DNA of 64,000 nt from NCBI GenBank assembly GCA_947499715.1, contig CANMPL010000009.1, positions 62,001 to 126,000 of the forward strand. Reading direction: 5' to 3'. Below are positions 38,491 through 46,660 of the stretch, one piece after another. The first letter of the stretch is position 1; each line of letters opens with the position of its first letter. The position numbers and the translations under genes are program-made. The notes beneath the pieces were generated by a model. That model saw nothing but the letters and a program-made list of their open reading frames with translations. It did no database searches and was not told where the DNA came from. The DNA is from an uncultured Paracoccaceae bacterium. Lineage in GTDB: Bacteria > Pseudomonadota > Alphaproteobacteria > Rhodobacterales > Rhodobacteraceae.

Positions 38491-39510
38491 TTAGCCCCAG
38501 CAGAGCGCGGTGCCTTCATCGACGGAAATGCTCTCAACCCCATCAACAGGCTTGTCGGTGACCAAAGCAACACCTGTGTCAAAGAAATCCTTGCCGGGTG
38601 TATTCGCGGGCAAGGTGCCGTCTTCTGCGAATTTCGCAATCGCTTCGATACCAAGAGACGCCATCAAAAGCGGATATTGCTGCGATGTCGCGCCGATCAC
38701 ACCGTCGGCGATATCAGCGACACCGGGGCAGCCACCATCGACGGACACGATCAGAACATCGTCCTGACGGCCCACGGCGACAAGCGCTTCATATGCGCCA
38801 GCGGCAGCGGGTTCGTTGATCGTATAGACCACGTTGATGTCGGGATCAGCAGCAAGGCAAGTCTCCATCGCCGTGCGGCCACCTTCTTCGTTGCCGGCGG
38901 TGACTTCGTTACAGATGATGCGCTCATCCGTTTCGTCGCCCCAACGGTTTGGATCGCCCAGATCAATCCCAAAACCTTGCAAGAACCCCTGGTCGCGCAG
39001 GACGCCAACTGTGGGCTGGCTGATCGCCAGATCAAGCATCGCAATCTTGGCCGTCGCGGCATCATCGCCCATGGCCCCGGCAGCCCATTGGCCGATCAGC
39101 TCACCGGCAAGAAAGTTGTCGGTGGCAAAGGTCGCGTCAGCTGCGTCGATCGGGTTGAGCGGCGTATCAAGGGCGATGACCAGCAAGCCAGCGGCGCGGG
39201 CCTCTTCCACAGGACCGACAATGGCGGCTGTGTCCGATGCGGTGATCAGAATGCCCGAGGCACCATTGGCGATGCAGGTTTCAATGGCCGCCACCTGTGC
39301 TTCGTGGTCGCCATCTACCTGGCCCGCGTAAGAATTCAACGAGATCCCAAGTTCGGCTGCCGCAGCTTCTGCACCTTCGCGCATTTTCACAAAGAAGGGG
39401 TTGGTGTCTGTTTTGGTGATCAGGCATGCGGATGTGCCGTGGCCATCAGCCATAGCAGCCCCGGCAGATGTAATCGCGGCAACGGCGGTGCCGATCAATA
39501 GCTTTTTCAT
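38491..39510 (-). CDS. frcB: Fructose-type sugar ABC transporter periplasmic binding protein
   Basis: 339 residues. Signal peptide [21 protein letters not shown], then a periplasmic-binding-protein fold of the ribose/fructose type: [36 protein letters not shown], and [13 protein letters not shown]. It delivers the sugar to FrcC. First gene of the operon; divergent from the ROK regulator. Confidence 0.9.
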   Translation of the reverse strand: MKKLLIGTAVAAITSAGAAMADGHGTSACLITKTDTNPFFVKMREGAEAAAAELGISLNSYAGQVDGDHEAQVAAIETCIANGASGILITASDTAAIVGPVEEARAAGLLVIALDTPLNPIDAADATFATDNFLAGELIGQWAAGAMGDDAATAKIAMLDLAISQPTVGVLRDQGFLQGFGIDLGDPNRWGDETDERIICNEVTAGNEEGGRTAMETCLAADPDINVVYTINEPAAAGAYEALVAVGRQDDVLIVSVDGGCPGVADIADGVIGATSQQYPLLMASLGIEAIAKFAEDGTLPANTPGKDFFDTGVALVTDKPVDGVESISVDEGTALCWG

Positions 39511-39608
39511 AGTGTCCTCCCAGACGAATATGGCAGAGCCTCCACCCTGCGTTTGTAGCGGTTCCCCGCCAATAGCGCTCAAAAAATCCGATTCGACGGG
39601 TCCTGTCA

Positions 39609-39638
39609 ATTAATTAGTTAACTTTCTTTATTAATTAG
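39609..39638. promoter_or_regulatory. Tandem ATTAATTAG sites upstream of frcB (probable ROK operator)
   Basis: Two identical 9-bp sequences ATTAATTAG at 39609-39617 and 39630-39638, start to start 21 bp (two helical turns), in the A/T-rich divergent region between frcB and the ROK regulator. ROK regulators of this type bind A/T-rich half-sites. Direct repeats on the same face of the helix suit cooperative dimer binding. Confidence 0.5.
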
Positions 39639-39681
39639 AATCGTCTATATTTCCTGTTGGAGGAGACCTAAAGAGAGACCC

Positions 39682-40854
39682 ATGGAAGACGGGTTAATCA
39701 GATCCATCAGCACAGGGCTGAGTCAACGCGGTGTCCGCGATCACAACGAAAGGTTGCTGCTTTCGTTGATCCAAAGGCATGGCGGGATGCCCGCAAGCGA
39801 TCTGGCAAAGCGGGCGGGGCTATCGCCGCCGACCGTCTCCAGCATCTTGCGCAGGCTTGAAGCCGAAGGGCTGGTTCAGCGTGGCGATCCAGTGCGCGGC
39901 AAGGTTGGGAAACCTTCGACGCCCATGCGTCTCAATCCTGATGGCGCGTATTCATTCGGGCTTAAAATCGGTCGCCGCTCAGCGGAACTTGTGCTGGTCG
40001 ACTTGAATGGTGTGATGCGTGATGAACGGCACACGTCATATGCCCGGCCAATCCCCGACCAGATTTTCGGGTTTGTGAAGGATAGTATCTCTGAAATCTC
40101 TGCCAAGCTGACCGACGGTCAAGCGGGCCGCATCTGCGGCCTTGGCGTTGGCGCCGCGTTTGAAATCTGGAACTGGCCAGAAAAGAGCGCGACGGGGCAG
40201 ACTGAATTCATTGAATGGCAACCGCTTAACCTCTCGCATGAACTTCAAGTGCTGACGGGACTGCCCGTCTCCTTGCTCAATGATGCAACGGCGGCCTGTC
40301 AGGCTGAACACAGTTTTGGGCGCGGGAAGGAGTTTCAGGATTACGCCTATTTCTTTATCGGTGCCTATATCGGGGGCGGAATTGTTCTGGACAATGCGGT
40401 TTATGAGGGACGTCAAGGCAATGCCGGGGCGCTTGGATCCCTGCGCAGCATCGGCCCCAATGGCGAAAGCATGCAGTTGGTTGAGATGGCCTCGATCCGC
40501 CAGCTGGAACAACGTCTGCAAGAAGTCGACCTGGATCCACGGCAGCTGTGGTTGGACCCTGACAGTTGGCTTGCCTTGTCGCGCTATGTCGACCCCTGGC
40601 TTGGGCAAACTGCGCAGGAGTTATCCAAGGCCGCGTTGTCTGTCTGCTCGGTCATTGACTTTGAGGCGATCCTCATCGACGGGGCATTCCCGGACGCGAT
40701 AAGGACCAAACTGGTGGAAAGGGTCAGGCGTTATGTCAGCACCCAAGATACACGCGGATTGATACCGCCACGGATCGAAGCAGGAAGCATCGGGCACAAG
40801 GCCCGCGCAATCGGCGCCGCAACGCGGCCCATCGATAGTCAATTCATGCTGTAA
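39682..40854 (+). CDS. frcR: ROK-family transcriptional regulator of the frc operon
   Basis: 390 residues. N-terminal MarR-like HTH (HGGMPASDLAKRAGLSPPTV) and a C-terminal ROK domain (FGLKIGRRSAELVLVDLNG, LLNDATAACQAEHSFGRG, YIGGGIVL). The zinc-binding cysteine motif of sugar-kinase ROK proteins is absent, which suits a regulator and not a kinase. It is divergent from frcBCA and probably represses it until the sugar binds. Named by context. Confidence 0.85.
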   Translation: MEDGLIRSISTGLSQRGVRDHNERLLLSLIQRHGGMPASDLAKRAGLSPPTVSSILRRLEAEGLVQRGDPVRGKVGKPSTPMRLNPDGAYSFGLKIGRRSAELVLVDLNGVMRDERHTSYARPIPDQIFGFVKDSISEISAKLTDGQAGRICGLGVGAAFEIWNWPEKSATGQTEFIEWQPLNLSHELQVLTGLPVSLLNDATAACQAEHSFGRGKEFQDYAYFFIGAYIGGGIVLDNAVYEGRQGNAGALGSLRSIGPNGESMQLVEMASIRQLEQRLQEVDLDPRQLWLDPDSWLALSRYVDPWLGQTAQELSKAALSVCSVIDFEAILIDGAFPDAIRTKLVERVRRYVSTQDTRGLIPPRIEAGSIGHKARAIGAATRPIDSQFML

Positions 40855-41011
40855 CTGCGGCGCAGGAACCTTGGGTCTTATGCAGTGGCCGATATCTTCG
40901 ACGGCGACTTGCAGAATACTCGTCAATGGTGCGCCCAACAACCTAGCAACAAGCAAGCTGGCCGGGTCGGAACAAGCGCGGCGCTGCCTTTCAGCCAGCC
41001 GATCGACGCAT

Positions 41012-41698
41012 CTATGACCTGCGCCACATGCCCGGCAAATCGTCAAGGTCCGGCATCTGGTTCGGTGCTTTCACTGACGCGGCAAGCCGCCCAAGGGGTC
41101 CGGTGAGTGGTTTGAACAGCGGGTTGGCGTTGATCTGCGCCTTCACCTTTTCGAACTGCATCACATTGTCGATCCGGCGGGCGATGAATGCGTCTGTGGC
41201 TGATCCGTCCGATGTATCCCCCAGCCAGTAAAGCACCACAGAGCCATAGACCGCTGACAGGATGCTGCGCTTGGAATACCAGTTGATATCGTCAGAGGTG
41301 TCGCCAAGTGCGGTCCAGATCGCGTCCGCCGTGCCCCATATCAGTTTTGCCCCGTCAGGTGCCATATGGGGCAGCGCAAACAAGGTCGTGGCACGGCGCA
41401 CGGCCTCTTTATCAGGCACCGCATCAAGGCGCAGACGGATCGCATGGGCGACCTTTTCGCTATAGCGCATATCGGCCAGATCGGCGGTTTGCATGGCCTG
41501 CGTCATCGCCGCATCGCCCTGCTGGTGCGACAGGATCGCCAGATCCACAGCGCCGCGGGGGCACAGCGTGGCGGCATGGGCGGGATCAATTCCGATATCC
41601 GCGACGGCGGCGTCAAAGGCGGTAGGCGACCAGCCATCAAAGGCCACGTGGGGGCCGATGGCGTCCAGCAGTTGCAGTTTCACAGGATCGGTTTGCAT
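41012..41698 (-). CDS. COQ9 family protein
   Basis: 228 residues with the COQ9 C-terminal domain (WYSKRSILSAVYGSVVLYWLGDTS, then FIARRIDNVMQFEK). COQ9 binds ubiquinone intermediates and assists COQ7-type hydroxylation. It is divergent from rpsU, an arrangement common in Rhodobacteraceae. ATG at 41698. Confidence 0.93.
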   Translation of the reverse strand: MQTDPVKLQLLDAIGPHVAFDGWSPTAFDAAVADIGIDPAHAATLCPRGAVDLAILSHQQGDAAMTQAMQTADLADMRYSEKVAHAIRLRLDAVPDKEAVRRATTLFALPHMAPDGAKLIWGTADAIWTALGDTSDDINWYSKRSILSAVYGSVVLYWLGDTSDGSATDAFIARRIDNVMQFEKVKAQINANPLFKPLTGPLGRLAASVKAPNQMPDLDDLPGMWRRS

Positions 41699-41807
41699 GG
41701 CGTTCTCCGGCGATTGTCGTGCGACTAGACAAGATAGGGCGGCCTTGCTATATGCCCACTTCCTGCAACTTATTGCAAATCCAACTTAGAGAGGTGGTGA
41801 AAACCAC

Positions 41808-42014
41808 ATGCAGGTAAGTGTTCGTGATAACAACGTCGATCAGGCGTTGCGTGCTCTGAAGAAGAAACTTCAGCGTGAGGGCGTTTTTCGTGAAATGAAG
41901 CTTAAGCAGCATTTCGAAAAGCCGTCTGTCCGCAAGGCGCGCGAAAAGGCCGAAGCTATCCGTCGTCAGCGCAAGCTGGCCCGGAAGAAGGCCCAGCGTG
42001 AGGGTCTGCTGTAA
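41808..42014 (+). CDS. rpsU: 30S ribosomal protein S21
   Basis: 68 residues, very basic: [22 protein letters not shown], then [21 protein letters not shown]. Typical S21 length for alphaproteobacteria. Followed by a strong intrinsic terminator. Confidence 0.97.
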   Translation: MQVSVRDNNVDQALRALKKKLQREGVFREMKLKQHFEKPSVRKAREKAEAIRRQRKLARKKAQREGLL

Positions 42015-42040
42015 AGGCACCCCAAGGCGTTACGAATAGA

Positions 42041-42076
42041 CCCCCGTCAGAGCGATCTGGCGGGGGTTTTTCTTTT
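42041..42076 (+). terminator. Intrinsic terminator of rpsU
   Basis: CCCCCGTCAGA-N4-TCTGGCGGGGG followed by a T-tract (TTTTTCTTTT). One T-G wobble in an 11-bp stem. Confidence 0.88.
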
Positions 42077-42125
42077 GCATGGCACAGCGCTATGGTCGCT
42101 GGATCACCCCCTTGAAAGGACGATC

Positions 42126-42638
42126 ATGACCCGCATTCCAACTTCCGGCGCCCCCTTTCCCGCAATCACTGTACCGACCGTAGGTGGCGGGACCGTCACG
42201 CTTGGACAGGTGCCAAAGTGGGGGCTGGTTGTGGTTTATCGCGGTCTTCATTGCCCAAAGTGCAAGGATTACCTGCGCCAGCTGGATGCATTGCGCGATG
42301 ATTTCGCGGCCCTTGACGTGACCGTTGTGGCCGTGTCTGGCGACCCGGAGGTGAAAGCCTCCGCGATGGTGGCTGAAACCGGATATGGCGGCACGATGGC
42401 CTATGATCTAAGCATCGCCCAGATGCGGGAACTGGGGCTTTATATCTCTGACCCGCTGTCAGAGGCAGAAACGGACCGCCCCTTTGCAGAGCCGGGGTTG
42501 TTTGTGATCAATCCCGACGGGCAATTGCAGGTGCACGACATCTCAACCGCGCCTTGGGCGCGGCCGGATCTTGCGGCAGTGCGGGCCGGGATCGGGTTTG
42601 TGCAGGACAAGGGCCGCCCGCCCCGCGGCACCCATTAG
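42126..42638 (+). CDS. Peroxiredoxin-like (AhpC/TSA-related) protein
   Basis: 170 residues. Redoxin fold with YRGLHCPKCKDYLRQLDAL: the peroxidatic position is in a CPKC pair, as in a group of peroxiredoxin-like family proteins. Then VTVVAVSGDPEVKA and EPGLFVINPDGQL. Cytoplasmic, probably a thiol peroxidase or oxidoreductase. ATG at 42126 follows GAAAGGACGATC. Confidence 0.82.
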   Translation: MTRIPTSGAPFPAITVPTVGGGTVTLGQVPKWGLVVVYRGLHCPKCKDYLRQLDALRDDFAALDVTVVAVSGDPEVKASAMVAETGYGGTMAYDLSIAQMRELGLYISDPLSEAETDRPFAEPGLFVINPDGQLQVHDISTAPWARPDLAAVRAGIGFVQDKGRPPRGTH

Positions 42639-42641
42639 GCG

Positions 42642-42992
42642 CTATTGTCTGGTGTATTGCGTCTGCTTGCCGCGACCCTGATCGCGCACGGTGACAAGTG
42701 CATTGCCGTCAACCAACACGACAATGCAATCCGCGGGCAGGTCTTCACCGCCCAAAGCGCGGTTAAAGCACGCCATGCCATTCTGGTAGCGCCATGTGCC
42801 TGTCAGCTCTTTGCCAGCAGCGCCGCCGGTCAAAGTGCCGTTGCTGTTGAACTGAAACCAATTGCCGTCAGCATCCACAAAGGCGTTGTTAACGACCTGG
42901 GCGCGAAATGTGTCGCCGTCGCCGATTTGCTGCCATTCGGCCAAGGCGGGGGTGGCTGCAATAATAGCCATCATACTCAAAAATTTACGCAT
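42642..42992 (-). CDS. Hypothetical secreted protein
   Basis: 116 residues: signal peptide MRKFLSMMAIIAATPALA, then a small domain with two cysteines (MACFNRALGGEDLPADC) that could pair. Similar small secreted proteins (ELTGTWRYQNGMACF) are known in Roseobacter genomes without function. AAGGAG lies 6 bp before the ATG. The gene converges on the peroxiredoxin-like gene with 3 bp between stops. Confidence 0.75.
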   Translation of the reverse strand: MRKFLSMMAIIAATPALAEWQQIGDGDTFRAQVVNNAFVDADGNWFQFNSNGTLTGGAAGKELTGTWRYQNGMACFNRALGGEDLPADCIVVLVDGNALVTVRDQGRGKQTQYTRQ

Positions 42993-43111
42993 CAAATGCT
43001 CCTTTGAACGTCGTGACTGACAGGTGGTACTGATCCGGCCTGCGGTCAAGCCCCCGGGATGGCGGGCGGGGCGTTTTGCGCGGGCATTTGCCCGTGCAAG
43101 AGCGGCGCACG

Positions 43112-43579
43112 TCAGACCGGCAGGGCCGTTGTCTGGCGCACTGTGCGCAGGGCAAAGGACGACTGCATTTGTGCCACGCCCGGCAGGCGCGCCAGATAGC
43201 GGCGATGGATGCGGGCGAAATCCTCTGTGTCGCCGGCAACGACCTTCAGCAGATAATCCGCGGTGCCGGCCATCAGGTGACATTCCAGCACATCCGGCAC
43301 CCGCGCCACGGCGCGTTCAAAGGCATCCAGCACCTCATCCGCCTGACCTGACAGCGTGATTTCCACAAAGACGGTCGTGGGACGCCCCATTTTACGCGGG
43401 TTCAAAAGTGCGACATAGCCTGAGATATAGCCGTCCTTTTCCAGCCGCTGGATCCGGCGGTGGCAGGCTGACGGCGACAAATTCACCTTCTCGGACAGTT
43501 CGGCGTTGGACATCCTGCCGTGCTTTTGCAGCACTTCGAGAATCCGGCGATCTATGTGATCAATCTCCATTTTACGCAT
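43112..43579 (-). CDS. Lrp/AsnC-family transcriptional regulator
   Basis: 155 residues. N-terminal HTH (DHIDRRILEVLQKHGRMSNAELSEKVNLSPSACHRRI) and a C-terminal RAM effector domain (VFVEITLSGQADEVLDAFE ... AGTADYLLKVVAGD). It is divergent from alanine dehydrogenase and probably activates it in response to alanine or leucine, as is common in alphaproteobacteria. ATG at 43579 or 43570. Confidence 0.92.
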   Translation of the reverse strand: MRKMEIDHIDRRILEVLQKHGRMSNAELSEKVNLSPSACHRRIQRLEKDGYISGYVALLNPRKMGRPTTVFVEITLSGQADEVLDAFERAVARVPDVLECHLMAGTADYLLKVVAGDTEDFARIHRRYLARLPGVAQMQSSFALRTVRQTTALPV

Positions 43580-43602
43580 GTTCCTTTCGCCTATGCGCCA
43601 AC

Positions 43603-43665
43603 TTGCGCACGTTTCCACCACTGTTCGCGCTCACACCGGATAATCAAGGCTGGGACATTGCGCAA
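43603..43665. promoter_or_regulatory. Possible Lrp-type sites upstream of ald
   Basis: Two TTGCGCA copies at 43603-43609 and 43658-43664, same orientation, start to start 55 bp (about five turns), in the divergent lrp-ald region. Weak because the motif is short. Confidence 0.3.
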
Positions 43666-43706
43666 GGGATGGTCAATTCTGCACCTATCAAGGGATGGAG
43701 AACGAC

Positions 43707-44825
43707 ATGCACATTGGATGCCCCAAAGAGATCAAGCCACAAGAATTCCGCGTCGGTCTGACGCCCAATGCCGCACAAGAGGCCGTGGCCCACGGTCATC
43801 GTGTGACGGTTGAGACGGGCGCGGGCATCGGCGCGGGATTTCCCGATCAGGACTATATCGAAGCGGGTGCCGAAATCGCAGCGACGGCTGCGGATATTTT
43901 CGCAAGCGCCGATATGATCGTGAAGGTGAAAGAGCCACAAGCCGTTGAGCGCAAGATGCTGCGTGAAGGGCAAATTCTGTTCACCTATCTGCACCTTGCC
44001 CCCGATCCTGCACAGACCCACGATCTGATCGCCTCGGGCGCAACCTGCATCGCCTATGAAACGGTCACGGATGAGCGCGGCGGACTGCCGCTGCTGGCGC
44101 CAATGTCAGAGGTCGCAGGGCGACTTGCCCCACAGGTGGGGGCTTGGACCCTGCAAAAGGCCAATGGCGGGCGTGGCGTGCTGATGGGCGGCGTCCCCGG
44201 TGTTGGCCCGGCAAATGTGGTCGTCATCGGCGGCGGCGTTGTCGGCACCCATGCCGCCAAGATCGCGGCGGGGATGGGCGCGGATGTGACCGTGCTGGAC
44301 CGGTCCCTGCCCCGCCTGCGCTATCTGGATGACGTCTTTGGCGGTCAATTCAAGACCCGCTATGCCAGTGCTGGCAACACGGCCGAGCTGGCAGCGGCGG
44401 CGGATGTGATCATCGGTGCGGTGCTGATCCCCGGTGCCGCGGCACCCAAGCTGATCAGCCGCGCCCAGCTTGCCGATCTGAAACCCGGCGCGGCACTGGT
44501 GGACGTTGCGATCGATCAGGGCGGCTGTTTTGAGACGTCAAAGGCCACCACGCACCAAGACCCGATCTATGATGTGGACGGGATCATGCATTATTGCGTG
44601 GCGAACATGCCCGGCGCGGTCGCGCGCACCTCGACGATTGCGCTTGGCAACGCAACGATGCCCTTCATGCTTGCGCTGGCGGACAAGGGATGGCGACAGG
44701 CCTGCATGGATGACCCGCATCTGCTGAACGGGCTGAATGTTCACGCAGGCCAGCTGACCTATTACGCGGTGGGCAAAGCGCTTGGGCTGGACGTTCTGGC
44801 ACCCAGCCTTGCCCTGAAGGCATAA
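43707..44825 (+). CDS. ald: Alanine dehydrogenase
   Basis: 372 residues. It reversibly deaminates L-alanine to pyruvate using NAD. N-terminal MHIGCPKEIKPQEFRVGLTP, catalytic KVKEPQ and HLAPDP, and the Rossmann VVIGGGVVGTHAAKIAAGMGA, then LVDVAIDQGGCFETS are all conserved. GGAG lies 6 bp before the ATG at 43707. Divergent from the Lrp-type regulator. Confidence 0.97.
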   Translation: MHIGCPKEIKPQEFRVGLTPNAAQEAVAHGHRVTVETGAGIGAGFPDQDYIEAGAEIAATAADIFASADMIVKVKEPQAVERKMLREGQILFTYLHLAPDPAQTHDLIASGATCIAYETVTDERGGLPLLAPMSEVAGRLAPQVGAWTLQKANGGRGVLMGGVPGVGPANVVVIGGGVVGTHAAKIAAGMGADVTVLDRSLPRLRYLDDVFGGQFKTRYASAGNTAELAAAADVIIGAVLIPGAAAPKLISRAQLADLKPGAALVDVAIDQGGCFETSKATTHQDPIYDVDGIMHYCVANMPGAVARTSTIALGNATMPFMLALADKGWRQACMDDPHLLNGLNVHAGQLTYYAVGKALGLDVLAPSLALKA

Positions 44826-44832
44826 TAGCGGC

Positions 44833-44864
44833 GGGCCGTGTGCTGCGCAGCGCACGGCCCTTTT
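44833..44864 (+). terminator. Intrinsic terminator of ald
   Basis: GGGCCGTGTGC and GCGCACGGCCC pair around a short loop, followed by TTTT. The stem tolerates G-T pairs. Confidence 0.75.
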
Positions 44865-45022
44865 GCCGTCAATCGAAAGAAATTTCAAAAAGACCAAGAA
44901 TTCTTGGAACCATATCGCGCGACCAAGGTTGTGACACCTCAAAGGTGCCTGTCCGCGTGCCTGTTTGACCGGTAGCGCGCTCTTCCCCTTTGTCGGTGCG
45001 CTGCCGGTCACCTCTGACGGGA

Positions 45023-45838
45023 TCAGGCGTGCAGCGTCTCGGTCGAGGAAAAGAACATCGCCTGCGCCACGGCAGAGCGCACCTGATCAACCGCATAGGG
45101 TTTGGCGATCAGGAAAGCCGGTTCCGGCTTTTCGCCGGTGAGCAGGCGTTCAGGAAACGCGGTAATAAAGATCACCGGGATCTCACCGCATTCGGCCAGC
45201 ACATCATTGACCGCATCAATGCCCGAGGATTTGTCGGCCAGTTGAATATCCGCCAGGATCAGGTCGGGCCGCGCGGCCTGCGCCAATTTCACGGCCCCCT
45301 GATGGGTGCGCGCAACACCGGTGGTTTCATGACCCATTTCGGTGACGATGGATTCGATATCCATCGCAATGATCGCTTCATCCTCGATTATCAGGATCCG
45401 GCCCGCGACGCTGGCGGCCATTTCCTGATGGGCGATGTCGATCAGCCGGGTAACCTGCGCCAAAGAGAGCCCCATGATCTGGCCAATCTCTTGCGTGGTG
45501 AATCCTTCGATGGTGTGCAGCAGCAAGGCCTCGCGGGTATCGGTGGTCAGTTTCGCCAGATGCGCCTGTGCGGCGGCTTCGATTCCGGTAGGGGTCAGCC
45601 CCGCCGAGATCGGTTCACTGCTGGTCCAGATACTGTGCATCACACCAAACAGCGCCACCTTGGCGGAATGATCCGGCGCAAGGCGCGCAGGATCGGCCAA
45701 GATCGCCTCGAGCGTGGCGATGGCATAGGTATCGCCGCTGGACTGCGATCCGGTCAGCGCGCGCGCGTAGCGGCGCAGGTATGGCAAATGTGTCGCCACA
45801 AGTGATGAAATGTCGGCCTGTGTCGTCGATGTGGTCAT
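45023..45838 (-). CDS. phyR: General stress response regulator PhyR
   Basis: 271 residues. Residues 1-135 are a sigma-factor-like domain (LPYLRRYARALTG, FTTQEIGQIMGLSLAQVTRLI) that binds NepR when activated; residues 146-262 are a receiver with phospho-acceptor Asp197 in LADIQL. In unstressed cells NepR holds EcfG; phosphorylated PhyR frees it. Divergent from nepR with a shared promoter region. ATG at 45838; a TTG lies just upstream. Confidence 0.96.
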   Translation of the reverse strand: MTTSTTQADISSLVATHLPYLRRYARALTGSQSSGDTYAIATLEAILADPARLAPDHSAKVALFGVMHSIWTSSEPISAGLTPTGIEAAAQAHLAKLTTDTREALLLHTIEGFTTQEIGQIMGLSLAQVTRLIDIAHQEMAASVAGRILIIEDEAIIAMDIESIVTEMGHETTGVARTHQGAVKLAQAARPDLILADIQLADKSSGIDAVNDVLAECGEIPVIFITAFPERLLTGEKPEPAFLIAKPYAVDQVRSAVAQAMFFSSTETLHA

Positions 45839-45867
45839 CAACTTTTCCCAATTTCCAATGTTGTTAT

Positions 45868-45892
45868 GGAACCTAACTCACAATCATGCGTT
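45868..45892 (+). promoter_or_regulatory. EcfG promoter of nepR-ecfG
   Basis: GGAAC-N16-CGTT, the exact EcfG consensus, with -10 ending 46 bp before the nepR ATG. This supports autoregulation of the stress sigma factor. Confidence 0.85.
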
Positions 45893-45899
45893 TAGTTCC
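45875..45899 (-). promoter_or_regulatory. Possible EcfG promoter of phyR
   Basis: On the minus strand GGAAC-N16-AGTT, one base from consensus in the -10, and overlapping the nepR promoter almost completely. The phyR ATG is 37 bp downstream. Confidence 0.55.
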
Positions 45900-45938
45900 T
45901 AAGAAACAAATTCACCCTTAGTCTGTGGTAATTCCAGC

Positions 45939-46103
45939 ATGACCAAGAACGAGCCCAGCGAAAAGGTCAAAGAGCTTATTGACGCAAACCTGCGCCGGGT
46001 CTTCTCGGAGGCAGCGGAGGAGGATTTGCCAGAACGGTTTCGGGATTTGCTGGCCCAGTTGAAAGAAACACAACCGCCACAGGACAGCGGACAGGAACAA
46101 TGA
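45939..46103 (+). CDS. nepR: Anti-sigma factor NepR
   Basis: 54 residues: SEKVKELIDANLRRVFSEA followed by LPERFRDLLAQLKE, the two-helix NepR signature. It binds EcfG and, in stress, the sigma-like domain of PhyR. Its stop overlaps the ecfG start as ATGA. It is too short for most gene callers. Confidence 0.93.
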   Translation: MTKNEPSEKVKELIDANLRRVFSEAAEEDLPERFRDLLAQLKETQPPQDSGQEQ

Positions 46104-46660
46104 CTGCTGACCTGCCCCCAGAGGAGGAGCTGGTCACTCATTTACCGGCCCTGCGGGCCTTTGCGATCAGCCTGACCCGCAACAAAAGCACCGCCGACGA
46201 CATGGTGCAGGACACCATCGTCAAGGCCTGGACCCATATCGGAAAGTTCCAGCCCGGCACCAATATGCGGGCGTGGCTGTTCACGATCCTGCGCAACACG
46301 TTCTATTCGGACCGCCGCAAGTCGCGCCGAGAGGTGGCGGACATCGACGGCGTCATAACGGCGAAACTGGCCGAAAAGCCCGCCCATGACGGGCGCTTGC
46401 AGTTGCAGGACTTTAAGCGCGCCTTTGATACGCTGCCGGTCGAACAGCGCGAGACCTTGATCCTGGTCGGTGCGTCGGGTTTTTCCTACGAAGAGGCCGC
46501 AAAGATGTGCGGTGTCGCGGTCGGCACGATCAAAAGCCGCGCAAACCGCGGGCGCAAGCGGCTGTCGGAGTTGATGCATATCGACGAAGACGGGCCCGTC
46601 GAGCTGACGGATCGCGCGACAATGGCGGTGGTGGCAAGCAATAGCGGCACGTCTTTTTGA
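46100..46660 (+). CDS. ecfG: General stress response ECF sigma factor EcfG
   Basis: 186 residues. Sigma region 2 (ADDMVQDTIVKAWTHIGKF and MRAWLFTILRNTFYSDRRK) and region 4 (LPVEQRETLILVGASGFSYEEAAKMCGVAVGTIKSR). No extra domains. It directs RNA polymerase to GGAAC-N16/17-CGTT promoters. Translationally coupled to nepR and overlapping the kinase start as TGATG. Confidence 0.95.
   Translation: MTADLPPEEELVTHLPALRAFAISLTRNKSTADDMVQDTIVKAWTHIGKFQPGTNMRAWLFTILRNTFYSDRRKSRREVADIDGVITAKLAEKPAHDGRLQLQDFKRAFDTLPVEQRETLILVGASGFSYEEAAKMCGVAVGTIKSRANRGRKRLSELMHIDEDGPVELTDRATMAVVASNSGTSF

Noticed and set aside
36423-39501. Plus-strand frames of 372 and 414 residues
   Set aside because: Antisense to frcA and frcB; no domain similarity.
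44904-44930. Another EcfG promoter (GGAAC-N16-GGTT)
   Set aside because: The -10 differs from CGTT and it lies between the 3' ends of two convergent genes.
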